Under the pieces are notes generated by a model. The model had not been told where the DNA came from and did no database searches. It saw only the letters and a list, made by a program, of their open reading frames with translations. Made by a program: the position numbers and the translations under genes. This document shows positions 1-8,351 of a DNA stretch of 40,858 bases, in pieces. Origin of the DNA: a bacterium (GTDB lineage Bacteria; Arandabacterota; Arandabacteria; Arandabacterales; Arandabacteraceae); contig JALGZP010000030.1 of NCBI GenBank assembly GCA_025774845.1, positions 1-40,858 of the forward strand, given 5' to 3'. How positions within the stretch are numbered: the stretch's first letter is position 1; each line of letters starts with the position of its first letter.

Positions 1-273
1 GTCTCAAACCTGAGCTACGGTGTCTATTGCTGGCAGAATGCCGAACCCAACTTCGGTGACCTGTCGAATGCTTCAGCATCAGATGACGGCGGAAACTCGA
101 TACACGATAATGACAGCTACCAGTTCTACAACGAGACAATTGAAACCATCAAGGCGGAGAACAACTGGTGGGGTGTTGCCGATTCGCTTGAGATAGAATC
201 ACGCATCTGGGATGGAACCGACAACGCGTCGCTTGGATTCGTCGACTTCGAACCTTACAAGACTGCACCATAG
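1..273 (+). CDS. Right-handed parallel beta-helix protein, C-terminal end (partial)
   Basis: An open frame enters at base 1 and runs to a TAG stop, giving 90 residues; the start lies outside the window. The piece carries the sequence AENNWWG followed by a short acidic stretch and ends with GFVDFEPYKTAP. An NNWWG turn followed by a closing VDFEP strand is typical of the last coil of secreted right-handed parallel beta-helix (pectate-lyase-like) surface proteins. Serine, asparagine and aspartate are abundant, as in extracellular proteins. Substrate and function cannot be told from this fragment. No sorting domain follows the helix end, so the protein probably finishes with the helix itself. Confidence 0.75.
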   Translation, partial: VSNLSYGVYCWQNAEPNFGDLSNASASDDGGNSIHDNDSYQFYNETIETIKAENNWWGVADSLEIESRIWDGTDNASLGFVDFEPYKTAP

Positions 274-333
274 AAAACGGAAGTAGCAGGTTCAGGGGAG
301 GTCAGTCGACGATCCCTGACAGAATCGGGATGC

Positions 334-624
334 ATGCTTATGTCCTCATTGTGGTTCTTGAATAAGCTATTCTACACAGTCCAGTTCAGGAAATCGGTGG
401 ATGACGCCGTTGCGCATCTTCACCAGGTAATTACACACCGGGAGATCGGTCTCGATGAAGGGCCCGAGCACTATATCGAGAACATTCAGAAGCTGCTTTC
501 TGATGACAACGCCTTGCGTGAGACACATGAGCAGTCAGTCGTCGGCGACATGCTCTCACTGGAGAAGGCAAAGAAGATACTTGAAGGTCTGCTGAAAGAA
601 CTTGTGGCAGAAGGAGGCGCATGA
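334..624 (+). CDS. Small hypothetical protein
   Basis: This is a 96-residue soluble protein with no family I recognise. The first residues (SSLWFLNKLFYTVQF) are hydrophobic but too short and polar for a clear membrane segment. The rest is rich in charged helical sequence (LSLEKAKKILEGLLKELVAEGG) and probably forms an alpha-helical bundle. Two start codons are possible, ATG at 334 and ATG at 340; the weak purine run CGGGA just upstream is better spaced from 340. Its stop lies 1 base before the start of the flavoprotein gene, and the ribosome-binding site of that gene is inside its last codons, so the two are very probably co-translated. Confidence 0.6.
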   Translation: MLMSSLWFLNKLFYTVQFRKSVDDAVAHLHQVITHREIGLDEGPEHYIENIQKLLSDDNALRETHEQSVVGDMLSLEKAKKILEGLLKELVAEGGA

Positions 625-625
625 A

Positions 626-1201
626 ATGAAGGTAATTGCATTCAACGGAAGCCCTCGAAAGGACGGGAACACGGCTATTTTGATTGACCTTGTTCTGGGT
701 GAGTTGGACAAGGAAGGAATTGAAACCGAGCAGTTCTCACTCGCAGGTAAGAGGATCAGAGGATGCATCGCCTGTTACAAGTGCGCTGAGAACAAGGACC
801 GGCGCTGTGCAGTGACCAATGACGACCTCAACGAATGTCTTGAGAAGATGCTCGAGGCCGATGGGATTATCATCGGTTCTCCAACCTACTTCACCGATGT
901 CACCGCCGAAATCAAGGGCATGATCGACCGCGCGGGTCTGGTGGCCAAGGTAAATGACGATATGCTCAAGCGGAAACCGGGCGCGGCGGTCGTTGCAGTC
1001 CGACGGGCGGGCAGCATACATGTCTTCGATACCATCAACCACTTCTTCCTGATCAACCAGATGATTGTTCCGGGATCCATATATTGGAACATGGGTATTG
1101 GCCGGGACAAGGGTGAGGTCGAAAAAGACGAAGAGGGCATCATGACAATGAAGGTACTGGGTCAGAACATGGCCTGGCTGATGAAGCAGATTCAGGAGTG
1201 A
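626..1201 (+). CDS. Iron-sulfur flavoprotein / NADPH-dependent FMN reductase family
   Basis: The protein is 191 residues with a flavodoxin-like fold. It starts with MKVIAFNGSPRKDGNT, the phosphate-binding loop for FMN (residues about 7-16), and has SPTYF near residue 90 for the flavin ring. Cysteines 47, 50, 53 and 61 have the spacing CX2CX2CX7C, which matches the compact [4Fe-4S] motif of archaeal and bacterial iron-sulfur flavoproteins (Isf). Isf proteins move electrons from ferredoxin, and some reduce O2 or peroxide in anaerobes; that role is inferred here. The ATG at 626 was chosen because AAGGAGG lies at 611-617; an upstream in-frame TTG at 602 has no such site. It is followed closely by a TIGR04076 protein. 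Confidence 0.85.
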   Translation: MKVIAFNGSPRKDGNTAILIDLVLGELDKEGIETEQFSLAGKRIRGCIACYKCAENKDRRCAVTNDDLNECLEKMLEADGIIIGSPTYFTDVTAEIKGMIDRAGLVAKVNDDMLKRKPGAAVVAVRRAGSIHVFDTINHFFLINQMIVPGSIYWNMGIGRDKGEVEKDEEGIMTMKVLGQNMAWLMKQIQE

Positions 1202-1216
1202 CAGGAGGGATGAGGA

Positions 1217-1465
1217 TTGAAGGTTCTGATTACGGTTAAGAGCGGGAAGTGCCAGGGAGATATCCACAAACCCGGGCAGACCTTCACGGTTGGTGAGACT
1301 ATCCCCGCCGGCATTTGCTCGGGAGCTTGGGATGCCATCGCGCCCTACGTGATGACGCTTAAGTACGGTGGTGACTTTCCCTGGGAACGCGAAAAGGGTA
1401 TGGCTGAAATCCACTGCCCCGACCCCAGGGGAATAGCGCTTGAGCTCAGGCGCATAGAGGATTAG
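1217..1465 (+). CDS. TIGR04076 family small protein
   Basis: This 82-residue protein has the layout of the TIGR04076 family: MKVLITVKSGKCQGD at the N-terminus, then ETIPAGICSGAWDAI, a conserved LKYGG-FPWE block and a CPDP near the end. The family is common in anaerobes and often lies next to redox or radical SAM genes; its biochemical role is not known. Three conserved cysteines (in GKCQ, GICS, HCPD) could bind a metal or be redox active. The start is TTG at 1217, supported by AGGAGG at 1203-1208; no ATG or GTG is in frame at a sensible position. The gene begins 15 bases after the flavoprotein stop, so the pair is probably one operon. Confidence 0.8.
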   Translation: MKVLITVKSGKCQGDIHKPGQTFTVGETIPAGICSGAWDAIAPYVMTLKYGGDFPWEREKGMAEIHCPDPRGIALELRRIED

Positions 1466-1476
1466 AGGTGTTCTGC

Positions 1477-1506
1477 TTGACAAAAGTAGCTTTCGTGGTT
1501 TATACT
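1477..1506 (+). promoter_or_regulatory. Sigma70-type promoter of the GbsR/MarR gene
   Basis: A perfect TTGACA box lies at 1477-1482 and TATACT at 1501-1506, with an 18-base spacer (17 if the -10 is read as TTATAC). It sits 27 bases upstream of the regulator start codon. Confidence 0.75.
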
Positions 1507-1524
1507 TTCAGTATGTTCTGAAAG
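1505..1524. promoter_or_regulatory. Palindromic operator candidate over the regulator's start site
   Basis: CTTTCAG (1505-1511) and CTGAAAG (1518-1524) form a perfect 7-base inverted repeat with a 6-base spacer. It overlaps the end of the -10 box, the expected transcription start and the start of the ribosome-binding site. A dimeric winged-helix regulator bound here would block its own promoter. Confidence 0.55.
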
Positions 1525-1532
1525 GAGCGAAG

Positions 1533-2036
1533 GTGGCTGGCAAGCATTCCGAGCACTTCATAGAATCCTGGGGTTCCATGGGCGTCTTGTGGGGTATCAA
1601 TCGCTCGATGGCCAGGATCCATGCCTTTCTTATCACGTCTGAGGAGCCGGTGGATCTTGACCGGATCACTGAGGCGCTGCAGATAAGCCGCGGTAACGCA
1701 AGTATGTGTCTCAAGGAGTTGCGTAACTGGGGAGTCTTACAGCGTGTTCATGTGGCCGGTGACCGCCATGACTATTATGTGGCGGAGCCGGAGGCGATGA
1801 AGATGCTCTTCCTGATAGCCCGTGAACGCAAGCGGCGTGAATTCGATCCGGCTCTTCATTCGATCCGGCTTTTGCTGACCGAGGGAAAGACTGAAAAGCA
1901 TGAGGCCGTACATGCACGCCTGACCGACTTCGAACGCCTGATGACCACGATAGACCGCATCCTGACCAAGTGCCTTGAAGACGAGAAGATGACGAAGGCC
2001 GTACTCAACCTGCTTAAGAGTTTTATCGCAAGATAG
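1533..2036 (+). CDS. GbsR/MarR family transcriptional regulator
   Basis: The protein has 167 residues with a winged helix-turn-helix. The N-terminal segment FIESWGSMGVLWGINRSMAR followed by EEPVDLDRITEALQISRGNASMCLKELRNWG (recognition-helix region) is characteristic of the GbsR branch of MarR-like regulators. The C-terminal half is helical and probably mediates dimerisation; no effector-binding site is recognisable. Translation starts at GTG 1533 behind AAAGGAG (1521-1527). The gene has its own strong promoter, with a palindrome over the start site, which suggests autoregulation. The next gene downstream, msrAB, starts 76 bases later with its own possible promoter, so control of that gene is possible but not shown. 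Confidence 0.88.
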   Translation: MAGKHSEHFIESWGSMGVLWGINRSMARIHAFLITSEEPVDLDRITEALQISRGNASMCLKELRNWGVLQRVHVAGDRHDYYVAEPEAMKMLFLIARERKRREFDPALHSIRLLLTEGKTEKHEAVHARLTDFERLMTTIDRILTKCLEDEKMTKAVLNLLKSFIAR

Positions 2037-2062
2037 TCACGGCAACCCCTCCGGGGTATACT
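2034..2062 (+). promoter_or_regulatory. Possible promoter for msrAB
   Basis: TATACT at 2057-2062 is preceded, with a 17-base spacer, by TAGTCA (4 of 6 matches to TTGACA). It overlaps the stop codon of the regulator gene and lies about 50 bases upstream of the msrAB start. Confidence 0.4.
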
Positions 2063-2112
2063 CATCTAAATGGTAGAACATAACGAAGACCAATGCATTC
2101 AAGGGGGACGCC

Positions 2113-3183
2113 ATGCTTGGTGAGAACATGAGAATTCTGGTGATACTACTTGCATTCATCCTTGTGCAGGCCGGGTTGCCGGCCCAGACAAGGCTTGAGA
2201 GGGCAACCTTTGCCGGCGGCTGCTTCTGGTGTATGGAGCATCCTTTCGAGGCGCTCGCGGGTGTGACGGAGGTCATATCGGGTTATACGGGTGGCCATAA
2301 GGATGATCCGACCTATGCCGAGGTCTGCTCGGGGAAGACCGGTCATTTGGAGGCGGTTGAGATAACCTATGATCCATCCAAGACGAGTTACTCAGAGCTT
2401 CTGGATGTCTTCTGGCGGCAGATAGACCCGACCGATCCGGGTGGTCAGTTTGTCGATCGTGGGTCCCAGTACCGCACCGCCGTTTTTTATCACAGTGACG
2501 AGCAGAAGCGGCTTGCGGAAGCCTCGAAGGACGAACTGGGTAAGTCCGGCCGGTATGACAAACCGATCGTGACAGAGGTCGTCAAGGCTACAACGTTCTA
2601 TGCCGCCGAAGACTATCACCAGGACTACTACAAGCAATGCCCGGTGAAGTACGAATCCTATAGACAGGGAACGGGACGTGATACATACTTGAAGAAGACA
2701 TGGGGTAGAAAATTGAGCGCTGACAACAAATCTCACGAAGAGGAATACCGGAAGCCGTCCGATGAGGAAATTAGAGCCAAGCTGAGTCCACTTCAGTGCA
2801 GTGTCACCCAGGAAGACGGTACCGAGGCGGCATTTGAGAATGAATACTGGGACAACAAGAGAGCCGGGATATATGTTGATATCGTCTCGGGAGAGCCTCT
2901 CTTCAGCTCGCTTGATAAGTATGACTCCGGAACGGGTTGGCCCAGTTTCAGCAAACCGCTTGAACCGGACAACCTGGTCGAACGCGAGGACCGCAGTCTT
3001 TCCAGGGTGAGAACCGAGGTCAGGAGCAAGCACGCCGACTCGCATCTCGGGCATGTGTTCGACGACGGGCCGGAGCCCATGGGCCAACGCTTTTGCATGA
3101 ACTCGGCTGCACTTCGGTTCATACCGAAAGAGGATCTCGAAAAGGAAGGCTACGGCGAATACCTGAAGCTCTTCGAGAAGTAA
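2113..3183 (+). CDS. msrAB: Secreted peptide-methionine sulfoxide reductase MsrA-MsrB fusion
   Basis: This 356-residue fusion repairs oxidised methionine in proteins, with MsrA acting on the S and MsrB on the R diastereomer. A signal peptide ([19 protein letters not shown]) precedes the MsrA domain, so it should act outside the cytoplasm. MsrA has GGCFWC at 35-40 (catalytic Cys37) and a later KQCPVKY cysteine near 176 that may resolve the disulfide. MsrB follows a hinge at about residue 200 and has [21 protein letters not shown] and [11 protein letters not shown] with catalytic Cys328. The paired CXXC zinc motifs of some MsrBs are absent, which is normal for one MsrB subgroup. No thioredoxin domain is fused, so reducing power must come from another protein. 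ATG 2113 was chosen; ATG 2128 is a possible alternative. Confidence 0.95.
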   Translation: MLGENMRILVILLAFILVQAGLPAQTRLERATFAGGCFWCMEHPFEALAGVTEVISGYTGGHKDDPTYAEVCSGKTGHLEAVEITYDPSKTSYSELLDVFWRQIDPTDPGGQFVDRGSQYRTAVFYHSDEQKRLAEASKDELGKSGRYDKPIVTEVVKATTFYAAEDYHQDYYKQCPVKYESYRQGTGRDTYLKKTWGRKLSADNKSHEEEYRKPSDEEIRAKLSPLQCSVTQEDGTEAAFENEYWDNKRAGIYVDIVSGEPLFSSLDKYDSGTGWPSFSKPLEPDNLVEREDRSLSRVRTEVRSKHADSHLGHVFDDGPEPMGQRFCMNSAALRFIPKEDLEKEGYGEYLKLFEK

Positions 3184-3218
3184 GACCGGGCTATAGAGCT
3201 GTAACCAACCATTCCGCG

Positions 3219-3227
3219 TGGTATAAT
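3219..3227 (+). promoter_or_regulatory. Extended -10 promoter element
   Basis: TGGTATAAT is a perfect extended -10 (TGnTATAAT). It lies about 50 bases upstream of the methyltransferase gene. No good -35 box is present, which extended -10 promoters tolerate. Confidence 0.55.
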
Positions 3228-3279
3228 CCCCGCTGAAATCCTGTACTGTCTTTCGTCCGCGGTTAACGAACGGCGGGAA

Positions 3280-4116
3280 ATGAGAATGCCGAAATACGAG
3301 GATGCAGTGAACGCGGTCTACGGTGACGGCGGCCTGGCCACCCGGATCCTCCTGGCGCTTGAGCATGCCGGAATCGATGTTGATAACCTCTCGGTCGATA
3401 CGTTAACCCCACTTGAAGAACTCCACATTGGGGGCCGGAAGCATACGCTCCGGATGGCGGAACTGGCAGGGCTCGCAGCCGGGATGCGGGTCATCGATAT
3501 CGGGTGCGGGATCGGCGGACCTGCCAGGGCGCTTGCCCACCACTTCGGATGCAAGGTTTCAGGGGTCGATCTTACCAGGGAGTTCTGCGAGGTCGGCAGA
3601 ATGCTTACGGAGCGTACAGGGCTCGACGAGATGGTTGAGATTCATCATGCAGATGCCGTCGACCTGCCATTTGAGAATGACACCTTCGACGTGGCATGGT
3701 TCCAGCATACGATAACCAATGTCCCCGACAAAGAACGGCTCTTCCACGAGATCGCACGGATTCTTCGGGCACCGGGCAAGGTTGCGCTGTATGAAATCGT
3801 ATCGGGCACTGAGCCTGTTGTGCATTTCCCTGTACCGTGGACGCGCGATCGAGGCTTGAGCTTTCTGGTCGAAGAAGCCGAGTTACTTGGTCACCTCGAC
3901 TCGGCGGGTTTCGTCCGCGAGGCCTGGGAGGACCTCACCGGAGAATCGATCGAGTACCTGACACGGGTTCTCAGCAAGCCCGGGCGAAATGGATCGCCGG
4001 GTCTTAGCCCGGGTGTGATCCTCGGACCTGAGTATCGTCTCATGATGACCAATGTTCTTAAGAACCTGGAGGAAGATCGCATGAGAGTGGTTCAGGGTAT
4101 CTTCACCCTGGATTAA
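3280..4116 (+). CDS. Class I SAM-dependent methyltransferase (UbiE/Methyltransf_11 type)
   Basis: The 278-residue protein has the class I methyltransferase core: motif I VIDIGCGIGGPAR near residues 70-82, an acidic residue ending strand 2 (SGVDLT), HADAVDLPFENDTFD as motif II and a following VAWFQHTITNVPDK. This pattern resembles the gamma-tocopherol/sarcosine methyltransferase group that acts on small molecules. An N-terminal helical extension of about 50 residues (LATRILLALEHAG) is common in that group. The acceptor cannot be read from the sequence. ATG 3280 and ATG 3286 are both possible; the CGGCGGGA run favours 3286. The gene meets the ATPase gene tail to tail, sharing 3 bases at their stops. 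Confidence 0.85.
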   Translation: MRMPKYEDAVNAVYGDGGLATRILLALEHAGIDVDNLSVDTLTPLEELHIGGRKHTLRMAELAGLAAGMRVIDIGCGIGGPARALAHHFGCKVSGVDLTREFCEVGRMLTERTGLDEMVEIHHADAVDLPFENDTFDVAWFQHTITNVPDKERLFHEIARILRAPGKVALYEIVSGTEPVVHFPVPWTRDRGLSFLVEEAELLGHLDSAGFVREAWEDLTGESIEYLTRVLSKPGRNGSPGLSPGVILGPEYRLMMTNVLKNLEEDRMRVVQGIFTLD

Positions 4117-6752
4117 GCGAGCTCGTGTGTGGTTCTTCGTATAAACACGGTCATGATTCTCGCGATGATGTATCCGCAAACGAGGGCCGCTGCCATATAC
4201 AGCCAATGTGTTCCGCCAAGCGGACCTACCTTGAAGAGTACGCTCAAAGGCGTATAGACCACACCGAGCTGAAGCCCGAGCGATATAAGCACGGCCCAGA
4301 TCAGCCACCTGTTCGAGAAAGTGCTCGTGTGGTAGGCAGAGCGGATCATCTGAAGCCTTACGATTTCCATGAGTACCAGGGTCATGAATGCCATCGTGCG
4401 GCCGGTCTGGAGACTCTCGCGAAGACCGACATGGTACATTGCGAGTGTTACTACGCACATCAGGAGGCCCATGCTGAGAACGTTCAGTGACATCGCCGGT
4501 GACATGATCCTGTCGGTCGGTCTTCTCGGCGGACGTGCCATCGCGTCCCGCGCAACGGGATCGACTCCGAGGGCGACCGCGGGGAGACCGTCGGTCACAA
4601 GATTCACCCAGAGGAGCTGAACTGCAATAAGCGGAAGCGGGAGACCCATCAGGGTACCCACAAGAATTATGAGGACCTCACCGATATTGCCTGACAGGAG
4701 ATAGTTGACGAACTTCCTCAGGTTGTCGTATATACCGCGGCCTTCCTCGACCGCACTTACAATCGAAGCGAAATTGTCATCCGTAAGAATCATGTCACTG
4801 GCCTCGGTCGCCACATCCGTACCCGTGATCCCCATTGCAATCCCGATGTCGGCTTCCTTGAGTGCCGGCGCATCGTTGACCCCGTCACCCGTCATGGCAA
4901 CCACATGACCGCGTTTCTCCAGGGCCCGCACAATCTTCACCTTGTCCGCCGGATTGACCCGCGCGTAGATCGAGACTTGATCGATCTTTCGTTCGAGGTC
5001 TTCATCGCTTATGGTATGAAGTTCTGCGCCGCTCAGGGTCTCTCCTTTGATATCAAGGTCTTTGCCGATCGCCTGGGCCGTTGTCATGAGATCCCCGGTT
5101 ACCATGACGACCTTGATACCGGCGGCCTTACACCTGGCAATCGCCTCCTTGACTTCCTCCCTCGGCGGATCGATCATCGCCTGTAATCCCACGAAGACGA
5201 GGCACTCTTCGTATGTTTCCTTTGTCTCGCCGCCGGCGAGCTCCTGATAAGCAAACCCAAGTACGCGGAGCGCGGCGGCGGCATACTCCTCGTTCTTTGA
5301 GAGTATGATCTGCCTGTCGCTGTCGTTGAGCTCCGCTGCTTCGCCGTCCACCCACATTCGGTCACACTTCTCCAGCAGGAGATCGGGTGCGCCTTTTACA
5401 TATGCGTAACGTTTGCCATCGATCTCATGTACGGTGGTCATCCGCTTCCGTTCGGAATCAAATGGTAGCTCGCCGATCCTCGGATACAGGCTGTCGAGAT
5501 CCACCTTATCCAGGCCTCCCTTAAGCGCAGACGTTATGAGACAGGCCTCCGTGGGGTCACCGGTAACACCCCACGTCCCACGGTCGACTGTCGCGTCATT
5601 GTTGAGAGCGCCGATTCTCAGGATGAGTTCAAGCTCGCTCGCATCAACCGAAAAACCGCCTTCCGGTTTGTAACCCGACCCTTCCACCCCGACATCTTTG
5701 CCGCTTACGAATATGCGCTTAACTGTCATCTCGTTCCGCGTCAGCGTACCGGTCTTATCAGAACAGATCACCGTGGTGCAACCGAGGGTCTCGACGCTGG
5801 GAAGATGTCTTACGAGCGCGTTTCGTGCGACCATACGCCTCACTCCAAGCGAGAGCGAAATCGTCACCACCGCAGGGAGCCCCTCCGGGATTGCAGCAAC
5901 CGCCAGGGCAACTGCTGCAAAGAAAATCTCGAGCGCTTCGCCCTCGTGAATAAGAAGCCCGGTCAGAAAGACCACCGCGCAAACCACGACCGTCAGGATG
6001 CCAAGCCACTTGCCGAAGGTCGCCAGCTGCTTTTGAAGCGGGCTCTCATCGACATCAGCCGTCTGGATCATCTCCGCGATCTTCCCGATCTCGGTTTGCA
6101 TCCCGGTTGCACAGACCAGAGCCCTGCCGTGACCCCGTGTGACCACGGTACCCGCGAAGACCATACCGGTCATGTCGCCTATGGCCTTGTCACCGCCTTG
6201 CTTCGAGGCAGTGATCTCCACATCCTTTATTACAGGTGTGGATTCACCGGTGAGTGTTGCTTCCTGGGTCTCAAGCTCGACTTCCTCGATCACCCGGCAA
6301 TCCGCCGGGACTTTCTTACCCGTATCGAGTATTATGACGTCGCCGGGAACCACCTCTGTAGCATCGATCTCCTCACCGCTACCGTCCCGCATGACCGTGG
6401 CCTTGAGCCCGGCCATCTTTTTCAGGGCATCTACCGCCTTCTCGGCCCTGAACTCCTGCACGAACCCGAGGACGGCATTGAGTACGAGAATCACCACAAT
6501 GACCGTAGCGTCTATGCTTTCACCTATTACCAGTGATACGACTACGGCGCCCAGCAGAACCCAGATCACGGGTGAGTTAAACTGGGTGAGAAAGATCCGC
6601 CACCACGGGATGCGTCCGGCTTCCTTGATTTCATTCCGTCCGTACTTGATAAGTCTGCGGGCAGCCTCGTTCTTCGACAGACCGCGTTCAGACGTATCAA
6701 GTTGCGTGAAGAGATTCTCCAGCGACTCTGATGCGTACGCCGTCTCCGCCAA
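4113..6752 (-). CDS. Cation-transporting P-type ATPase, Ca2+ (type IIA) like
   Basis: The protein has 879 residues and all P-type ATPase landmarks: an N-terminal cation ATPase domain, TGES at 168-171 in the actuator domain, the phosphorylated aspartate in DKTGT at 332-336, and TGDGVNDAPALKEADIG in the hinge. PEGLP at 289-293 in membrane helix 4 and NLVTDGLPA in helix 6 are the Ca2+-site signatures of SERCA-like pumps, so export of Ca2+ across the inner membrane is most likely. About ten membrane helices are present, including four in the C-terminal cation ATPase domain. Start is TTG 6752, the first possible codon after an in-frame stop, with AGGAGG 12 bases upstream on this strand. Mn2+ as substrate cannot be excluded. 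Confidence 0.92.
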   Translation of the reverse strand: MAETAYASESLENLFTQLDTSERGLSKNEAARRLIKYGRNEIKEAGRIPWWRIFLTQFNSPVIWVLLGAVVVSLVIGESIDATVIVVILVLNAVLGFVQEFRAEKAVDALKKMAGLKATVMRDGSGEEIDATEVVPGDVIILDTGKKVPADCRVIEEVELETQEATLTGESTPVIKDVEITASKQGGDKAIGDMTGMVFAGTVVTRGHGRALVCATGMQTEIGKIAEMIQTADVDESPLQKQLATFGKWLGILTVVVCAVVFLTGLLIHEGEALEIFFAAVALAVAAIPEGLPAVVTISLSLGVRRMVARNALVRHLPSVETLGCTTVICSDKTGTLTRNEMTVKRIFVSGKDVGVEGSGYKPEGGFSVDASELELILRIGALNNDATVDRGTWGVTGDPTEACLITSALKGGLDKVDLDSLYPRIGELPFDSERKRMTTVHEIDGKRYAYVKGAPDLLLEKCDRMWVDGEAAELNDSDRQIILSKNEEYAAAALRVLGFAYQELAGGETKETYEECLVFVGLQAMIDPPREEVKEAIARCKAAGIKVVMVTGDLMTTAQAIGKDLDIKGETLSGAELHTISDEDLERKIDQVSIYARVNPADKVKIVRALEKRGHVVAMTGDGVNDAPALKEADIGIAMGITGTDVATEASDMILTDDNFASIVSAVEEGRGIYDNLRKFVNYLLSGNIGEVLIILVGTLMGLPLPLIAVQLLWVNLVTDGLPAVALGVDPVARDAMARPPRRPTDRIMSPAMSLNVLSMGLLMCVVTLAMYHVGLRESLQTGRTMAFMTLVLMEIVRLQMIRSAYHTSTFSNRWLIWAVLISLGLQLGVVYTPLSVLFKVGPLGGTHWLYMAAALVCGYIIARIMTVFIRRTTHELA

Positions 6753-6868
6753 CTTCTAGAAGATCCTCCTTCTTCAACCTATCAGTGAGCCCTATTCTAT
6801 AGAAAGCCCCGACAAAAACAACGGCTTATCTCTGGCGCAGCCGCCCGCGGCATGCTACTATCGCCTGA

Positions 6869-8176
6869 GTGATCAGGCCCTGGAGGATAGTTCTGCGTCA
6901 CCTTGCAAAGAGTTCTCTGACCTCAAGGCTTCTCGCGGTCGTTCTTATTTCTGTCGTACTCACCGCGTGCTCGGGTGACAAGCCCGACAAATCTCAGCAC
7001 TCCGCTGAGGCACTCCAGCAGCGCCTTGAACAACTCAGGTCCGTACCCTATACATCCGTGACCGACGACAAGGTCGATGAAGCCATTGCTGGGGTAACGG
7101 TGTTTGACAGCGACAGGGCATACCATGGTTACAATCTTTTTTGCTCGCGCGTTGCACCCGAGGTCGTGCTGCTGGACATGGAAGGCCGGCCGGTCCACAG
7201 CTGGCGTTATAACTTTGAGCATCCGGACGATCTCTGTGAGCACGCAATCCTCCTCGAGGACGGCAGTGTCATCGTTGTTGACAGGTTCAAACACATCTTG
7301 AAACTCGATTGGAGATCAAACGGCATCTGGATAACCAAAGTCGTTGCTCATCACGATGTATGTCTGACACCCGACGGTAAAATCTACACTATCTCATCCA
7401 CAGGGGTGGACCACCGGGGCCTCATAGTCAGGTTTCCCGTGCTCGTCGAACTGACGAGCGAGGGCAAGCCGGTCGAAGGCTGGTACTTTGAGGACGACCT
7501 TGAGGATATAAAGCAGAAGTTCGACCAGAGGTCATTCCTGGATACGATCCTGGACAGCCTGCTTGCACATCACAGCTGGCTTGAGACATTTGAGAAACTC
7601 GTCGAGAGGGATGAGGCGATAGAGCGTTCGGATTCCAAGATCCAGTATGACCACTTCCATATGAATACCATCAATGTCTTGCCTGATACACCGCTGGCAG
7701 CCAGGGACAAGGCGTTCGCCCCCGGTAATTTCCTCATATGTTTCCGGAACGTTAACCAGATCGCCATACTCGACAAGGCTACGAAGGAAGTACTCTGGGT
7801 CTGGGGTGAGGGTGAACTTGAGTGGCCTCATCATCCCACGATGCTTGAAAACGGCAATATCCTCATATTCGATAATGGCATCTTCCGGAAGTACTCGCGG
7901 GTTATCGAGATTGACCCGGTCACAAAGACGATCGTTTGGGAGTACGTCGCCGATCCTCTCAAGACCTTCTATACCGCCGGTAAGGGCTCCTCACAACGGC
8001 TTCCCAATGGTAACACGCTCATCTGCGAAGGCGACAGGGGCAGGGTCTTCGAGGTCACCCACGAAGGCGAAATTGTCTGGGAGTGGTTTAATGCGATGAT
8101 TGTCGACGGCCGCCGCGTCCAGGTTTACAGGATGATGAGATACTCACCCGAATATGTTGAACCCCTGCTTAAGTAA
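6869..8176 (+). CDS. Arylsulfotransferase (ASST)-like lipoprotein
   Basis: This 435-residue protein has a lipoprotein signal ending in LTAC (Cys34), so it should be membrane-anchored outside the cytoplasm. The body has beta-propeller blades typical of the arylsulfotransferase family: CEHAILLEDGSVIVVDRF, CLTPDGKIYTISS, YDHFHMNTINVLP, LICFRNVNQIAILDK and HHPTMLENGNILIFDNG. In studied ASSTs, histidines and an arginine in such segments form the active site that moves sulfate from one phenol to another without PAPS; FHMN and CFRN fit these positions. The true substrate is unknown and some family members may not be sulfotransferases. GTG 6869 is the best available start. The gene is divergent from the ATPase gene. 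Confidence 0.78.
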   Translation: MIRPWRIVLRHLAKSSLTSRLLAVVLISVVLTACSGDKPDKSQHSAEALQQRLEQLRSVPYTSVTDDKVDEAIAGVTVFDSDRAYHGYNLFCSRVAPEVVLLDMEGRPVHSWRYNFEHPDDLCEHAILLEDGSVIVVDRFKHILKLDWRSNGIWITKVVAHHDVCLTPDGKIYTISSTGVDHRGLIVRFPVLVELTSEGKPVEGWYFEDDLEDIKQKFDQRSFLDTILDSLLAHHSWLETFEKLVERDEAIERSDSKIQYDHFHMNTINVLPDTPLAARDKAFAPGNFLICFRNVNQIAILDKATKEVLWVWGEGELEWPHHPTMLENGNILIFDNGIFRKYSRVIEIDPVTKTIVWEYVADPLKTFYTAGKGSSQRLPNGNTLICEGDRGRVFEVTHEGEIVWEWFNAMIVDGRRVQVYRMMRYSPEYVEPLLK

Positions 8177-8351
8177 CCATAGTGAGAGATTGAGAATTAC
8201 GCCTGCCTGGAAGCATCATAGAGAAGATTTCACTTTCTTGGGAACATTTTGATCATTATGGGTGTATAAATCACCAGAGGGTAGCCCCTTTCTTGCCGGC
8301 ACGGATAGCCACGCCGTCCCAAGCTAAATTTCCCCTGCACAGGAGACCACA

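Noticed and set aside
2392-3366. Long minus-strand frame opposite msrAB
   Set aside because: It lies antisense to a certain gene, has no recognisable domain and its length follows from the codon bias of the real gene. The same holds for frames opposite the flavoprotein (737-1483), the PqqB-like gene and the DUF885 gene.
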